A stretch of 64,000 bases of DNA from JABWBD01 sp040768665. GTDB taxonomy: Bacteria; Planctomycetota; Planctomycetia; Pirellulales; Thermoguttaceae. A program made the translations under genes and the position numbers. Positions 25,975 to 35,100 of this stretch are shown here, piece by piece. Positions within the stretch are counted from its first letter, which is position 1. Each line of letters begins with the position of its first letter. The notes beneath the pieces are model-generated. The model did not search any database. It was not told the origin of the DNA and was given only the letters and a program-made list of their open reading frames with translations. The stretch lies in the NCBI GenBank assembly GCA_040768665.1, contig JAXGMN010000007.1, positions 186,001 to 250,000 on the forward strand, in the 5' to 3' direction.

Positions 25975-26640
25975 CTGCTACTGAGAGGAAGATTGGAGGA
26001 TGTGGGGTCCGTGGCGGGGTGGGAGGAACTCGAAGACGAGGTAACGCTGACGGTCGTTCCGCCTGTGCTTTACCCGGCCCGGCACGGGGCGTCGCGATTT
26101 GGGCAGCACGTTCGGCTGGAACCGTGGCAACTGGGCGTCGCCAAACGGCTCGGTGCGTGCTGGGCGCGGATGCACGACGTCGACTTCTGCCTGTCGTGGG
26201 ATCAAGCCGAGCCTGAAGCCGGCAAGTGGGTCTGGGCCGATGAGAAGATCGATCTCGCCCACCGAGTCGGCGTTGACGTGCTGGGTGTTCTCGGACGTAC
26301 GCCCGGGTGGGCGCGGAAGCGGGAACAAGACGGCAGGCCTCCGGAGGGCGGCTGGTTCTACCCTCCGGACCTGGATGCGTGGGCCAACTACGTCGAGGCC
26401 GTGACTCGGCATTACCGCGGGAAAGTCGACGTCTGGGAGATCTGGAACGAACCGTACGGATTCGGCATTGGCGACGGTACGAAATATGCAGCTCTTGCGC
26501 GAACCGCATACGCTGCGGCCAAGCGCGGCAATCCCGACTGCACAATCCTTGGCCTCTGCACCCACGCAGGGGCCACGGTCTTCAACCAGGATGCTGTGGT
26601 CGGCTATGCCCAGCCCCTGGACGCTGCTGGCACTCTTTGA
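25975..26640 (+). pseudogene. Internal fragment of a GH-A clan glycoside hydrolase
   Basis: In frame from ~25975 the protein reads RFGQHVRLEPWQLGVAKRLG, SWDQAEPEAGKWVWADEKID, VLGVLGRTPGWARKREQ and VDVWEIWNEPYGFGIGDGTK. The WEIWNEP motif carries the acid/base Glu of a TIM-barrel glycosidase (GH39/GH5-like). There is no start or signal peptide: the frame is fused to the tail of the C69 ORF in another frame. It stops after the first half of the barrel (NQDAVVGYAQPLDAAGTL), before any nucleophile strand. Truncated at both ends. Confidence 0.75.
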
Positions 26641-26979
26641 ATCGCCGGACAGCAGGGAGCCCCCCACCCCCCCACCGCCGAAAGGCCCTTAGCTTAGGCA
26701 CGACGCGAGAAACACCCGCCTCACACCGCTCTCACGAGGGGATTTTTGGTGCTACCCAATTCCTCACCGGGACCGTGCCAACCAAAGCATGAACTTGCAT
26801 CGGCCTTGCCGTAATCTTGCCATAGCCCTAATCTTGTCAGCAGTGGAGACGATAACCATGGCTGCCGATAGAGACTGATGGCGCCAAGCGGCGTCCGTTC
26901 CGATCGAACGCCCCTCGTACGGGTCGCAACTGCACTAATCGTCTCCAGTTTGCCTCAGACGTATTCCAAGGACGGAAAC
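26641..26979. other. Intergenic with possible signal-peptide remnant
   Basis: No full gene is seen. At 26788-26877 a 29-codon frame reads MNLHRPCRNLAIALILSA and ends soon after (TMAADRD), like the orphaned signal peptide of a lost exported protein. An AAGGA site at 26968-26972 serves the next gene. Confidence 0.35.
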
Positions 26980-27603
26980 ATGAAGCTCTATGGAATTATC
27001 GCAGCCCTCCTTATCCTCGCCCTCGGCCCGGACTCGCTGATGGCTCAGTATCACACCGATCGCGGGGCAGTACTGGGTGGTCTCGGTGGTGCGCTTGTTG
27101 GGGCGGGAATCGGTGACCACAACGACAACGCGGGAGCCGGGGCGCTCATCGGCGGCGCGGTGGGGCTGATCACCGGAGCTGCCATCGGCAATTCGATGGA
27201 CCAGGAAGAGGCGGCCCGCGCCCGAGCACTCCAACAGCAACGGGCGTGGCAACTGTCGCGTGCCGCGTCAGTATCCGATGTGGCGGCGATGTCCCAAAAT
27301 GGCTTGGCCGACGACGTTATCATCAACCATTTGAACCAGAACGGCGTCCAGCGTCGTCCCGAAGTGGACGACGTGATCTCGTTGCACCAGCAGGGAGTCA
27401 GCAACGCCGTTATCTCGGCGATGCAACGGGCACCGGTGGGCGGACCACTGCCACCGACAGGTTATCAGCAGCCGGTGGTCGTCCAGGAGCACTACTACGT
27501 CAGGCCTCCGGTCAACTGCTGGCACGGTTATCCCGCGTACCGCCCGTACTACCCTCGGCACCATCACCCCGGGATGCACTGGAGTATCCGTGTCGGGCGA
27601 TGA
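26980..27603 (+). CDS. Glycine-zipper envelope protein
   Basis: This 207-residue exported protein has a signal peptide (MKLYGIIAALLILALGPDS). A double glycine-zipper segment (GAVLGGLGGALVGAGIGDH; GALIGGAVGLITGAAIGNSM, ~25-75) is of the kind found in outer-membrane-associated proteins. A central region repeats a short helical motif (SVSDVAAMSQNGLADDVIIN; EVDDVISLHQQGVSNAVISA), and a Pro/Tyr/His-rich tail ends it. The ATG at 26980 is preferred because AAGGA precedes it and the signal begins there. It probably inserts in or spans the outer membrane; the exact function is unknown. Confidence 0.8.
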   Translation: MKLYGIIAALLILALGPDSLMAQYHTDRGAVLGGLGGALVGAGIGDHNDNAGAGALIGGAVGLITGAAIGNSMDQEEAARARALQQQRAWQLSRAASVSDVAAMSQNGLADDVIINHLNQNGVQRRPEVDDVISLHQQGVSNAVISAMQRAPVGGPLPPTGYQQPVVVQEHYYVRPPVNCWHGYPAYRPYYPRHHHPGMHWSIRVGR

Positions 27604-27625
27604 GACGGCGACCCTGCCACAAGCT

Positions 27626-27731
27626 GGGCTGATAAAAACTTGATAAAAACGGGGACAGGCACCGCAACTAATAGCGGTTTAGCCAGAGCGACCACACAAG
27701 ATGTTGCGGAGCCAGTCCTCGTTTTTATCAG
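27626..27731. mobile_element. REP/MITE-like hairpin with flanking direct repeats
   Basis: The termini gggctgataaaaac and gtttttatcagccc are inverted, with inner arms around ggggacaggcaccgcaa and ttgcggagccagtcctc. The element is bracketed by 14-base direct copies of CCCTGCCACAAGCT (27612-27625 and 27732-27745), which look like a target-site duplication. The GGGGACAGG core matches the hairpins at 9601 and 35770. Confidence 0.75.
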
Positions 27732-27745
27732 CCCTGCCACAAGCT

Positions 27746-28037
27746 CAACGCATAAGGCCGGCTTCTCGGTGAACACCGATATCTACCGCCACCCGCCACA
27801 ATCCCACGGTCGGGAGTCTCGTTCGTGGACCGGGCAGCAAGCCGCATTTCTGTCAGTTCATGTATCGGGATGGTGAGCGGAAGTACGAATGCGACCGCTA
27901 TGCGAAGTTGGCGTTCTTCGAGTCCGAATACCAGGAGATCCTGAAGACCCGGCGCAAGGCGAAGCGGTGGGGCTGGCGGCAACGACCGTATCGTCCCGAA
28001 CGTCTTCCTGCCCCCCCGGGGCCAACTCCAGCCCATA
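27746..28037 (+). other. Intergenic with a short unassigned frame
   Basis: A frame at 27860-28051 reads MYRDGERKYECDRYAKLAFF, then ESEYQEILKTRRKAKRWGWR, with plausible protein-like composition, but no family was recognised and there is no ribosome site. It overlaps the stop of the VWA gene on the other strand and may be a fragment. Confidence 0.3.
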
Positions 28038-28976
28038 TCACCACGGAGTGAAACGCAGCCCGAACAGGACCAGCACTTGCATCGCCAGCAGGACCAGCGT
28101 CGGCGGTAGAAACGGTTCGAAGTGGTCAATGACTCGCGGTTTGATCTCGCGGATCTCGACTTTCTTCATATCGTCGATCCGATCAAACACAACCTTGAGC
28201 GCCTGGGGCGTAAGGGCCTTGAAAGCCTGGCCGCCCGTCTCGTTGGCGATATTCTCCAGGCCCGGCGTGAAGCCCTCATCGTTCAGCGCAATGGCAAACA
28301 CGACAATCTTGTGCTGTTTGAGCTTGGCGATCACTTCGCGTTCGCGGCCGCCGCCAATGTCTTCCCCTTCGCCGTCGGTCATCAGAATGATCATCCGGTC
28401 GCCTTCCGCGTGCCGGGAAAGCGGGGCAATGGCGCCGTTGAGCGCCTTGGCGATGAAAGTGTGCCCCCAGATCTCGTCGGGAAACATCTCCGGCCAGATG
28501 ATGCGGCGCGCCATGCGGATCGCCGCCGTATCCTGAGTCAAAGGGACCCAGTGGAGGAACTGGCGCGAGAAGATGGTCAACCCGAAGGCGTCGCCTTCCC
28601 GGGTGGTCAGAAATGTCTCCAATGCGTCCATCGCGCCGTGAAAACGGGTGTGCGGCTTTTCCCCGCCCTGCGGCCCGTAGGTGTGGAAGACCATGCTCGT
28701 TGAGGCATCCAAGACGATCTGAATATTCGTCAGTTCGCGCTGGGTCTTCGGCGGCTCAAAGGTCAGCGGGCGCGCCAGCAGGAGGATCGCCAGCGCCAAC
28801 AGAACGGCAGGCAGGCTGTTGGCCATCAGCACTGGCAGTCCCACCAGCCATCCACGTCGCTGACGCACGCCATCAAACGGCATCACGAGCGGACGGCCCT
28901 GGCGAACCCATTCCCAGAAAAGCAGGGCCACCGGAATCGCCAACAGGAGGATCAACTTGGGATAAGCAAAGGTCAT
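28038..28976 (-). CDS. Membrane VWA-domain protein (BatA-like)
   Basis: This 312-residue protein is the last gene of the MoxR operon. Two N-terminal membrane helices (LILLLAIPVALLFW; AVLLALAILLLARPL) precede a von Willebrand A domain whose metal site DASTS (~89-93) is an intact MIDAS, with the further family motif MILMTDGEGEDIGGG. A C-terminal helix (LPPTLVLLAMQVLVLFGL) re-enters the membrane. This is the BatA/BatB topology known from MoxR-DUF58-VWA operons. The start overlaps the stop of the upstream gene by 4 bases (ATGA at 28973-28976), indicating translational coupling. Likely part of an envelope assembly or stress-tolerance complex. Confidence 0.88.
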   Translation of the reverse strand: MTFAYPKLILLLAIPVALLFWEWVRQGRPLVMPFDGVRQRRGWLVGLPVLMANSLPAVLLALAILLLARPLTFEPPKTQRELTNIQIVLDASTSMVFHTYGPQGGEKPHTRFHGAMDALETFLTTREGDAFGLTIFSRQFLHWVPLTQDTAAIRMARRIIWPEMFPDEIWGHTFIAKALNGAIAPLSRHAEGDRMIILMTDGEGEDIGGGREREVIAKLKQHKIVVFAIALNDEGFTPGLENIANETGGQAFKALTPQALKVVFDRIDDMKKVEIREIKPRVIDHFEPFLPPTLVLLAMQVLVLFGLRFTPW

Positions 28977-29866
28977 GATTCCGGAAGACTCCGCCTTACG
29001 CCTCCGGCATCGTTGGCTCGGTGCTGGTTGTAGAACTCGACGAACTCTCGAGGTCTGACGCCCGCCAGCGAGTCGTGCAACCAGGCCTGGAGCTTGCTGT
29101 AGACGGGGCCAAGTTCGCGGCTCCCCTCGATATCGCGGCACGAATCGGCCATCCGCCGCGAGGTCAGACCCAGCCGTTCACGCCAATTCCGCAACAGCAG
29201 GGCTTCCAGCCGGGCCCTTTCAGGGACGGCCAGTTCTCCCCGTCCGATGTCGCTGAGCAGGAGTTCGATCTGTTCCTCGATCGACGGTTGCCGCGGTGGC
29301 GGTGCCGATCTCGGCGGGCGCCTGGGGCGGCCGACGAAAATCAGTCCCAACAGCCACACGACCCAGAACACGCCCAAACCAGCCAGGGATTCGTAGTACC
29401 AGTGCCCGATGTGAACGCCGACGTTCTCGATTTCCTGGATCCGCGTTTCGATGTCTTTCGTCAGGCTCGTCAGTCCTCGCACACGAAACGCCGGCAGGTC
29501 GTGGATCGGGCGGCCGTCGGTCGAGGTCAGGTATTCGGTCAAGTCGAACTCCCCTGGCAGGCTAACCACGTAACGGACGTCGTAAACTCGCACGCCTCCC
29601 TTCTCCACCTCGTCGGCGATGCGAAGATTGACCGAGGCCCCGTGCCGGTACGGCCTGGCCATCAGCCGCGGTCCTCCGTAGCGGATGACCACCGCCTGCT
29701 CCACGCCCAGCGGCACGTCGGTATCACTCCGCTGCGGCTGGGGCTCCCGCCATCGCAGCAGGACGGCGGCCAATCCGCCCAATGCGAAGAGCAGTAAGCA
29801 CCCGGCCAGCACGAGCGTCGCCGGGCGGGTTCTTGGTTCGGAGGCTGGAGAGTGCTGTTGACTCAT
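28973..29866 (-). CDS. Two-helix membrane protein of the MoxR/VWA operon
   Basis: This 297-residue protein has an N-terminal membrane helix (TLVLAGCLLLFALGGLAAVL), a ~150-residue extracytoplasmic domain (VEQAVVIRYGGPRLMARPYR, FDLTEYLTSTDGRP), a second helix (GVFWVVWLLGLIFVG) and a cytoplasmic helical tail (IEEQIELLLSDIGRGELAVP). In position and topology it corresponds to the DUF4381/BatD-like member found between DUF58 and VWA genes, though I cannot name a family from sequence alone. The ATG at 29866 lies 26 bases after the DUF58 stop. Confidence 0.7.
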   Translation of the reverse strand: MSQQHSPASEPRTRPATLVLAGCLLLFALGGLAAVLLRWREPQPQRSDTDVPLGVEQAVVIRYGGPRLMARPYRHGASVNLRIADEVEKGGVRVYDVRYVVSLPGEFDLTEYLTSTDGRPIHDLPAFRVRGLTSLTKDIETRIQEIENVGVHIGHWYYESLAGLGVFWVVWLLGLIFVGRPRRPPRSAPPPRQPSIEEQIELLLSDIGRGELAVPERARLEALLLRNWRERLGLTSRRMADSCRDIEGSRELGPVYSKLQAWLHDSLAGVRPREFVEFYNQHRANDAGGVRRSLPES

Positions 29867-29892
29867 GGTTGTCTTGGGAACGAGACGAAAAC

Positions 29893-30753
29893 CTATCGTC
29901 TGCTGGTTTCGCCGCCGCGGGCTCGCAAGAACGCGCGGAGAGGCCCGAGGATCGGCCGGTCGGTCCGGAGCAACAGGTAATCGATTCCATGTCGAGTCAG
30001 TTCGGTCTTGAAATCCCGGTCGTGGAGCCAGCGCCGCAGTCCGGAAGCGAAAAACGAGCGGCCCGATTCCGCCTCCCGAGCACGAAACAGGCCCGCGCCG
30101 CGGACGCCCGTCTCCGCCGGGTCGCGGAAATGCAGCACGACGCACTCGTGCTCCTGGGCGACCAGGCGCAGGGCGCCCACGGCGTCGGGATCGTGCAGGT
30201 CGCTCAAGACCACCAGCGCGCTGCGACGCTTGAGCGTGGGCAGCAGTTCCCGGACCCGGCGGCCCAGCAAGGTGCCCTCGAGGTAACCGTGGCGCCGCAG
30301 GCGATGGGCCCATTGCATGACGCGGTTGCGGCCCAAGGCGGGCGAAATCCGCAGCGGGTTTTCGCCGCAAGCGACGAGTCCGACGGGCATGAGCCGCGAC
30401 TGGGCGGCCAGGGCAACGCCGGCCGCGATCCGGACCGCCCAGGCATACTTGCTCAGTCTCAGCGAACTGACGCACATCGACGCCGAAGTGTCCAGCAGGA
30501 CGTACAGAGGGATCTGCCGCGGCTCCTGGTACTCCTTGACGAAGTACTTGCCGGTGCGAGCCGACACACGCCAGTCGATCAGCTTGACACTGTCGCCCGG
30601 CAGGTAAGCGCGCGACTGCGAGTACTCCAGCCCGGATCCATGATAGATCGAGTCGTCGGGCCCGAAGTCGAGGCTGTTGGCCAACTGCTTGACCGTCAGC
30701 TCGAACTGGCGGGAATCGACCGGATCTGGGGATAGTTCGACGCTACGGTACAT
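29893..30753 (-). CDS. DUF58 family protein
   Basis: This 286-residue cytoplasmic DUF58/VWA-like protein shows the family core GLEYSQSRAYLPGDSVKLID followed by WRVSARTGKYFVKEYQEPRQ, with a degenerate VWA fold in which VLLDTSASM supplies a DTSAS metal site. Members are always found next to MoxR ATPases, as here, and are thought to be MoxR clients. The ATG at 30753 is used; an in-frame TTG 11 codons upstream is less likely. No Shine-Dalgarno site is visible. Confidence 0.88.
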   Translation of the reverse strand: MYRSVELSPDPVDSRQFELTVKQLANSLDFGPDDSIYHGSGLEYSQSRAYLPGDSVKLIDWRVSARTGKYFVKEYQEPRQIPLYVLLDTSASMCVSSLRLSKYAWAVRIAAGVALAAQSRLMPVGLVACGENPLRISPALGRNRVMQWAHRLRRHGYLEGTLLGRRVRELLPTLKRRSALVVLSDLHDPDAVGALRLVAQEHECVVLHFRDPAETGVRGAGLFRAREAESGRSFFASGLRRWLHDRDFKTELTRHGIDYLLLRTDRPILGPLRAFLRARGGETSRR

Positions 30754-30858
30754 GGCGTGGCAACTTCGCTTGGGCCCTAAAGACAACGGGGAGCGGCACC
30801 ATCGCTCTCGACCATTCCACCGTAACCAGGGAATGACCGCGAGCGAGTCCCGGTTGTC

Positions 30859-31884
30859 TCAGGCCAGGTCCGACAGAATCGACTCCAGGATCTCGCGGCC
30901 GGTATGCCCTTCGGCGGCCGCCTCGTAGGTCAACCGGATGCGGTGCAGCATCACGTCCTCGGCCAGCTCAAAAAGGTCTTCCGGCACGACGTAATCGCGG
31001 CCGCGAATGAACGCCCGTGCGCGGGCGGCGGCGGCCAGGGCCAGGCAGGCGCGGGGGCTGCACCCGAAATCCAGCAGTTTGGACTGCCGCGTTCGCCTGA
31101 CCAACTCAACCGCGTGCTTGATGAACACCTCGCTTACTCGCACCTGCTCGACTGCTTCCATCGCCCGCGTCAGGTCGGAGATGGTGGCGCAGGGTTCGGC
31201 GGCGATCATGTCGAACGCCGTTTTGGGGATGGCCCCGCCCTGCTCCTTCTTCAGGCCCATGGCGAGCTGTCGGCGCAAGATATCTTGCTCTTCCTCAATC
31301 GTCGGGTAATCGAGCCGATGGTAGAGCATGAACCGGTCCAACTGCGCTTCGGGCAACTCGAAGGTGCCGGACTGCTCCACCGGGTTCTGGGTAGCGATGA
31401 CGAGAAACGGCACCGGCAGCTTGAACGTCTGGCCGCCGATCGTCACCTTGCGCTCCTGCATCGCTTCGAGCATGGCGCTTTGTGCTTTGGGCGCGGCGCG
31501 GTTGATCTCGTCGGCCAGAAGCAAGTTGGCGAAAACCGGCCCTTTCTGCACACGGAATTCGCCCGTCTTCTGGTCGAGGACCTCTGAACCGACGATGTCG
31601 GAGGGCAGCAGGTCGATGGTGAACTGGATCCGCGAGAAATGCAGGTTGATGGCCTTCGCCACCGCGTTGACCAGCAGCGTCTTGGCCAGCCCCGGCACGC
31701 CCTGGAGCATCAGGTGACCGCCGGTAAACAGGGCGATCAGGATTCTCTCGACCACCGAGTCCTGGCCGACGACCACCTCGGCGACCCGGCAACGAACCTC
31801 CTCGCAGAAGCGGTTGGCGCCGTCGAACGACGACGGTCGATGGTCCGAGGTAATTTCGGTTAGGGAATTCTCAGCCGTTTGCAT
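30859..31884 (-). CDS. MoxR-type AAA+ ATPase
   Basis: This 341-residue MoxR ATPase has Walker A GVPGLAKT (~63-70), Walker B LLLADEINR, sensor 1 IATQNPVEQSGTFELPEAQL and the arginine motif DRF in QLDRFMLY. MoxR proteins act as chaperones that insert cofactors into, or mature, VWA-domain partners. The adjacent DUF58 and VWA genes are its likely clients. It is separated from the upstream giant gene by a 313-base gap containing a 63-bp tandem hairpin repeat, which may set a lower or separate expression level. Confidence 0.93.
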   Translation of the reverse strand: MQTAENSLTEITSDHRPSSFDGANRFCEEVRCRVAEVVVGQDSVVERILIALFTGGHLMLQGVPGLAKTLLVNAVAKAINLHFSRIQFTIDLLPSDIVGSEVLDQKTGEFRVQKGPVFANLLLADEINRAAPKAQSAMLEAMQERKVTIGGQTFKLPVPFLVIATQNPVEQSGTFELPEAQLDRFMLYHRLDYPTIEEEQDILRRQLAMGLKKEQGGAIPKTAFDMIAAEPCATISDLTRAMEAVEQVRVSEVFIKHAVELVRRTRQSKLLDFGCSPRACLALAAAARARAFIRGRDYVVPEDLFELAEDVMLHRIRLTYEAAAEGHTGREILESILSDLA

Positions 31885-31910
31885 TCGATGTCTTCCTGAG
31901 TGAATCGACC

Positions 31911-32155
31911 CCTGCCGGCTTGTCCGGCAGGTGAAGAAGGTTGCTCAGCTTCCGAAAGAGCAAGCCGGCAACCTCATTCACCTGCCGGACGAGCCGGCAG
32001 GGGTCCATACGCGGGTTTCATGCTAGCAGGCGAACCTCGTTCACCTGCCGGACGAGCCGGCAGGGGTCCATACGCGGGCTTCATGCTAGCAGGCGAACCT
32101 CGTTCACCTGCCGGGCAAGCCGGCAGGGGTCCATACACGGGTTTCATGCAACTGT
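31911..32155. repeat. 63-bp tandem hairpin repeat inside the MoxR operon
   Basis: About three direct units of 63 bases start at 31979, 32042 and 32105. Each has a CTGCCGG-acgag-CCGGCAG stem followed by ggggtccatacgcgggttt and catgctagcaggcgaacctc. A fourth stem (cctgccggcttgtccggcagg, 31911-31931) lies in inverted orientation. The strong stems in the gap between the giant gene and moxR could act as attenuators or RNA-processing sites. Confidence 0.85.
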
Positions 32156-32197
32156 CTCCGCCTGTTCTCGGATCCTCTGAGTTCAAACCGCGCCCCA

Positions 32198-35100
32198 TCA
32201 TCGCGCCAGCCGCAGCCATTTGCGGGCGACGCCTCGCAACTCCTCCTCCGACAGTGCGCCACGGCCGTTTTCACCGAAGCAGGAAATCTCGATTCTCTGG
32301 ATGTCCCGCTCGACGTCGGACCGCTCGGCGGGCGACATCCGGACCAACTCACTGCCGCTCATTGCCCGCAGAAGCCGCACCACGACAAACCCGTCGATCT
32401 CGCGCGGCATGCGGAAGACGTCCGCGGCACGGCGGGGCCCCTCCCGCGGACTTCTTGCCCGGTACATAACAACTAGCAGCAACAGAAGCAGCAATGCCGC
32501 TCCGCCGCCCGCGGCGTACCACAGTCGGCGATCGTTGGGGGCGAGCGATTCTGCCGTTGCCACCATCGTCTCCCCTTCGCCGACAGCCGTCACCGGCTCA
32601 TCCAGATCGACCAGGTCCATCTCCTTGTAGGCATGATAGGCAACCGCCGCCTCGATTTTCGGCTTCGGCAGGTTCAATTCGGTTCGCCGCGGCGGGTCGA
32701 GCAAGCCGGAAGCATCGAGAGCCACCGTCCATCGGCGTTCGGAGACGGCGTGGACCGTGTCACCCCAACTGTTCACCTCGCGAAGCATGGTTCCTTCGTG
32801 CGGGTCGATGCGCGCGATCGGAAGTTGCTCCCGAAGCGAATCGAGATGCACCAGGTCTTCAAGCTCGGGTACCAGCCCGCAGGCGGTCGCCTTGATCTCC
32901 AGCAGGATCTCTTCGGTCGTGGCCAGGCTGCGGGGATCCAATGTCTCGGTGATGTCGACCCGGTCGTATGGTCGCGGGGATGTCGGATGGTCGGTCACCT
33001 TGATGATCGTCTCGGGCGATTCCGTGGTGATCTTGACCGGCCCGGTCAGGTCGAGGAATTCGAGGCTCATCTGGATGCTGGGTATCTTGTCGACACTGGC
33101 GTCCTTCGGCTTGACCTGGATGTACGCCAGCACCGTCTCTTCCCAGCCCGGCTGATCGGCCGGTCGGGGTTGCACCTCCTTGGGGCTGAAGACGATCGCC
33201 CGAATGTCGAAGAACAACCCCAGGGCCTCGCGGATGTTCATCTCCAGCTCGTCGCGACGGCCCTGCAGGTCGCCCATCCGGTACGTGGGCACGAGACTCT
33301 GCTCCAGGCTTCTGCGGGCCGGGGAATTGGCCGGCGGGAGCTCGTTCACCAAGTACTTGCCGAAATCGGCCATCCGCCCCAACGCCTCCGTATGATGGAC
33401 GCTGAAGACGATCCCGAACTCGTGGTCGCGTTGGATTGTGTTGGGGCCGTCGACGCGGGTGGCGAGCCGGGTCTCGCCGAGCAACTCGTCGTAGTACGCT
33501 ACCTTGTCGCCCGCCTGAAATGCGAACGGGCTTTCCTTGGTGACGACGAGCGAGCCGGCCAGGTACTTGTACTTGAGCTCTTCGTGCAGCGGGTTGTCTT
33601 TGTCGTCGAGCCGGGCTTGCACATGCCTGGCGAACAGGTCGACGTGGGCCCGGCCCGCTTTTTCGGGAAGCCCGCGAATCGCGTCCCGCAGCCCGCTGAG
33701 GGCCCGGCGGTCCAGCGGCTTTGCCAGGTTGAGCCGCCCGTCGGTATTGATCCCCAGCAGGCTGTGGAACCAGGCCAGATAGACGTCGATCGAAAACTGG
33801 GTCTGTCTCAGCGTCCCAACCTGCTTCGCATACGCGTCGGCGGCGCTGGAGAAGAAGGCTTGGGCCTGGTTGTTCTTTTCGCGGAAGGCCGCCATACGGT
33901 CCGTATTGGCGCCGCCGGCCAGTTGCTGGTAGTACTCGAAATCGCCCCAGTCGCTCAGCAGCGAGCCGGCCAGCGTGAGCGCCTTCCAGTCGTGGGAGCG
34001 CGTCCTGCATCGCTGGTCGATCATGTCGATGGCCGCCTGGTATCCTTCGCGGACCATCTCGAGCGTTTCCTTCTGGCTGCGCCGCGTGCCGGATTCCAGT
34101 TGCACCTCCATGGTCCGCCACCGCGACGACAGGCCTTGCGTCATCATGCGAATCATGTGAAAGAAGACATCCTCATCCATCCGATCGATCGGGCCGAAGA
34201 TCCGCTCAATGTGCGTGCGTCGATAGACCTCGGCCTTGCTGTAGCAGACGTCGAACGCCCCGACGAGCAATTCGCCGTTTTGCGGCGGGATGCCCTTTTT
34301 GCGGAACAGGTCCATCATCTCGGCCAGGCCGGCGATGTTCTTTTCCATCATGATCGGGGTGACGGTGATCCGCGCGTCGTCGGCCAGGCGGTACTTCCTG
34401 CGAACGGCTTCGGGCACCTGCGGGTCGTGGCGGTACGCCCAGGCTTTCAGATACTCTTCGGCCAAGGCGACGGCAGCCTTGGGATTGCGGCCCGCCAAGC
34501 CGACGATCAACTCGGCGGCCTCCTGGTACTGGTCGCTCACCAGCACGGCCTTCGACAGGCAGACGTCGACCCGCTCGCGGAGGCTCGCCAGCAGCGTCTC
34601 CGCCCATCGGCCCTCCGGGGCCGAGGCGAGCAGTTCGCCCGGGACGACGTGCGGCATACTCCTCGGGGTTTTCCGGTAGCCGGGATGATACTGAAACGTG
34701 TGTTCGGCCTCGCTGATCCACCATCCTGCCATGGCCACGGCCACAGCGTCCCAGGGAGGCTTGGCGAGGTCGGCCTGTTCGCCGCTGCATGCAAGGAGTG
34801 TCTTTTGGGCCATCAGATTGTTGGCCCTGGTGGCCAGGTTGCCGTCGTTGAGTCTGCCGTGGGCCCGCTTGCCCATGGCGACGGCCAGCGTCAACACAGC
34901 ATCCGGGTTCCTCTGCCCAAGTGCGCGGATCCACGGCTCAAACGATTCGGCCGGGGCCTTGCCCAGCAACTCCGCCAGCCGATCGGCGGCCTGCAGCCGC
35001 TTGCCTTGGTCCTCGCCGGCATCGGTCAACAGGCGGGCGTCCTGCTCCCAAAGCCGTGAGATCCGCGTCTGCTCGAACTGTTCGAGTTCGTCTTGCGAGG

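Noticed and set aside
26878..26979. Upstream extension of the glycine-zipper gene
   Set aside because: The signal peptide and an AAGGA site indicate the start at 26980; the extra 34 codons have no such support.
32633..35059. 808-residue plus-strand ORF opposite the giant operon gene
   Set aside because: Low-complexity, Arg/Gly/Val-rich shadow translation. The minus strand has the signal peptide, C-terminal anchor and operon spacing.
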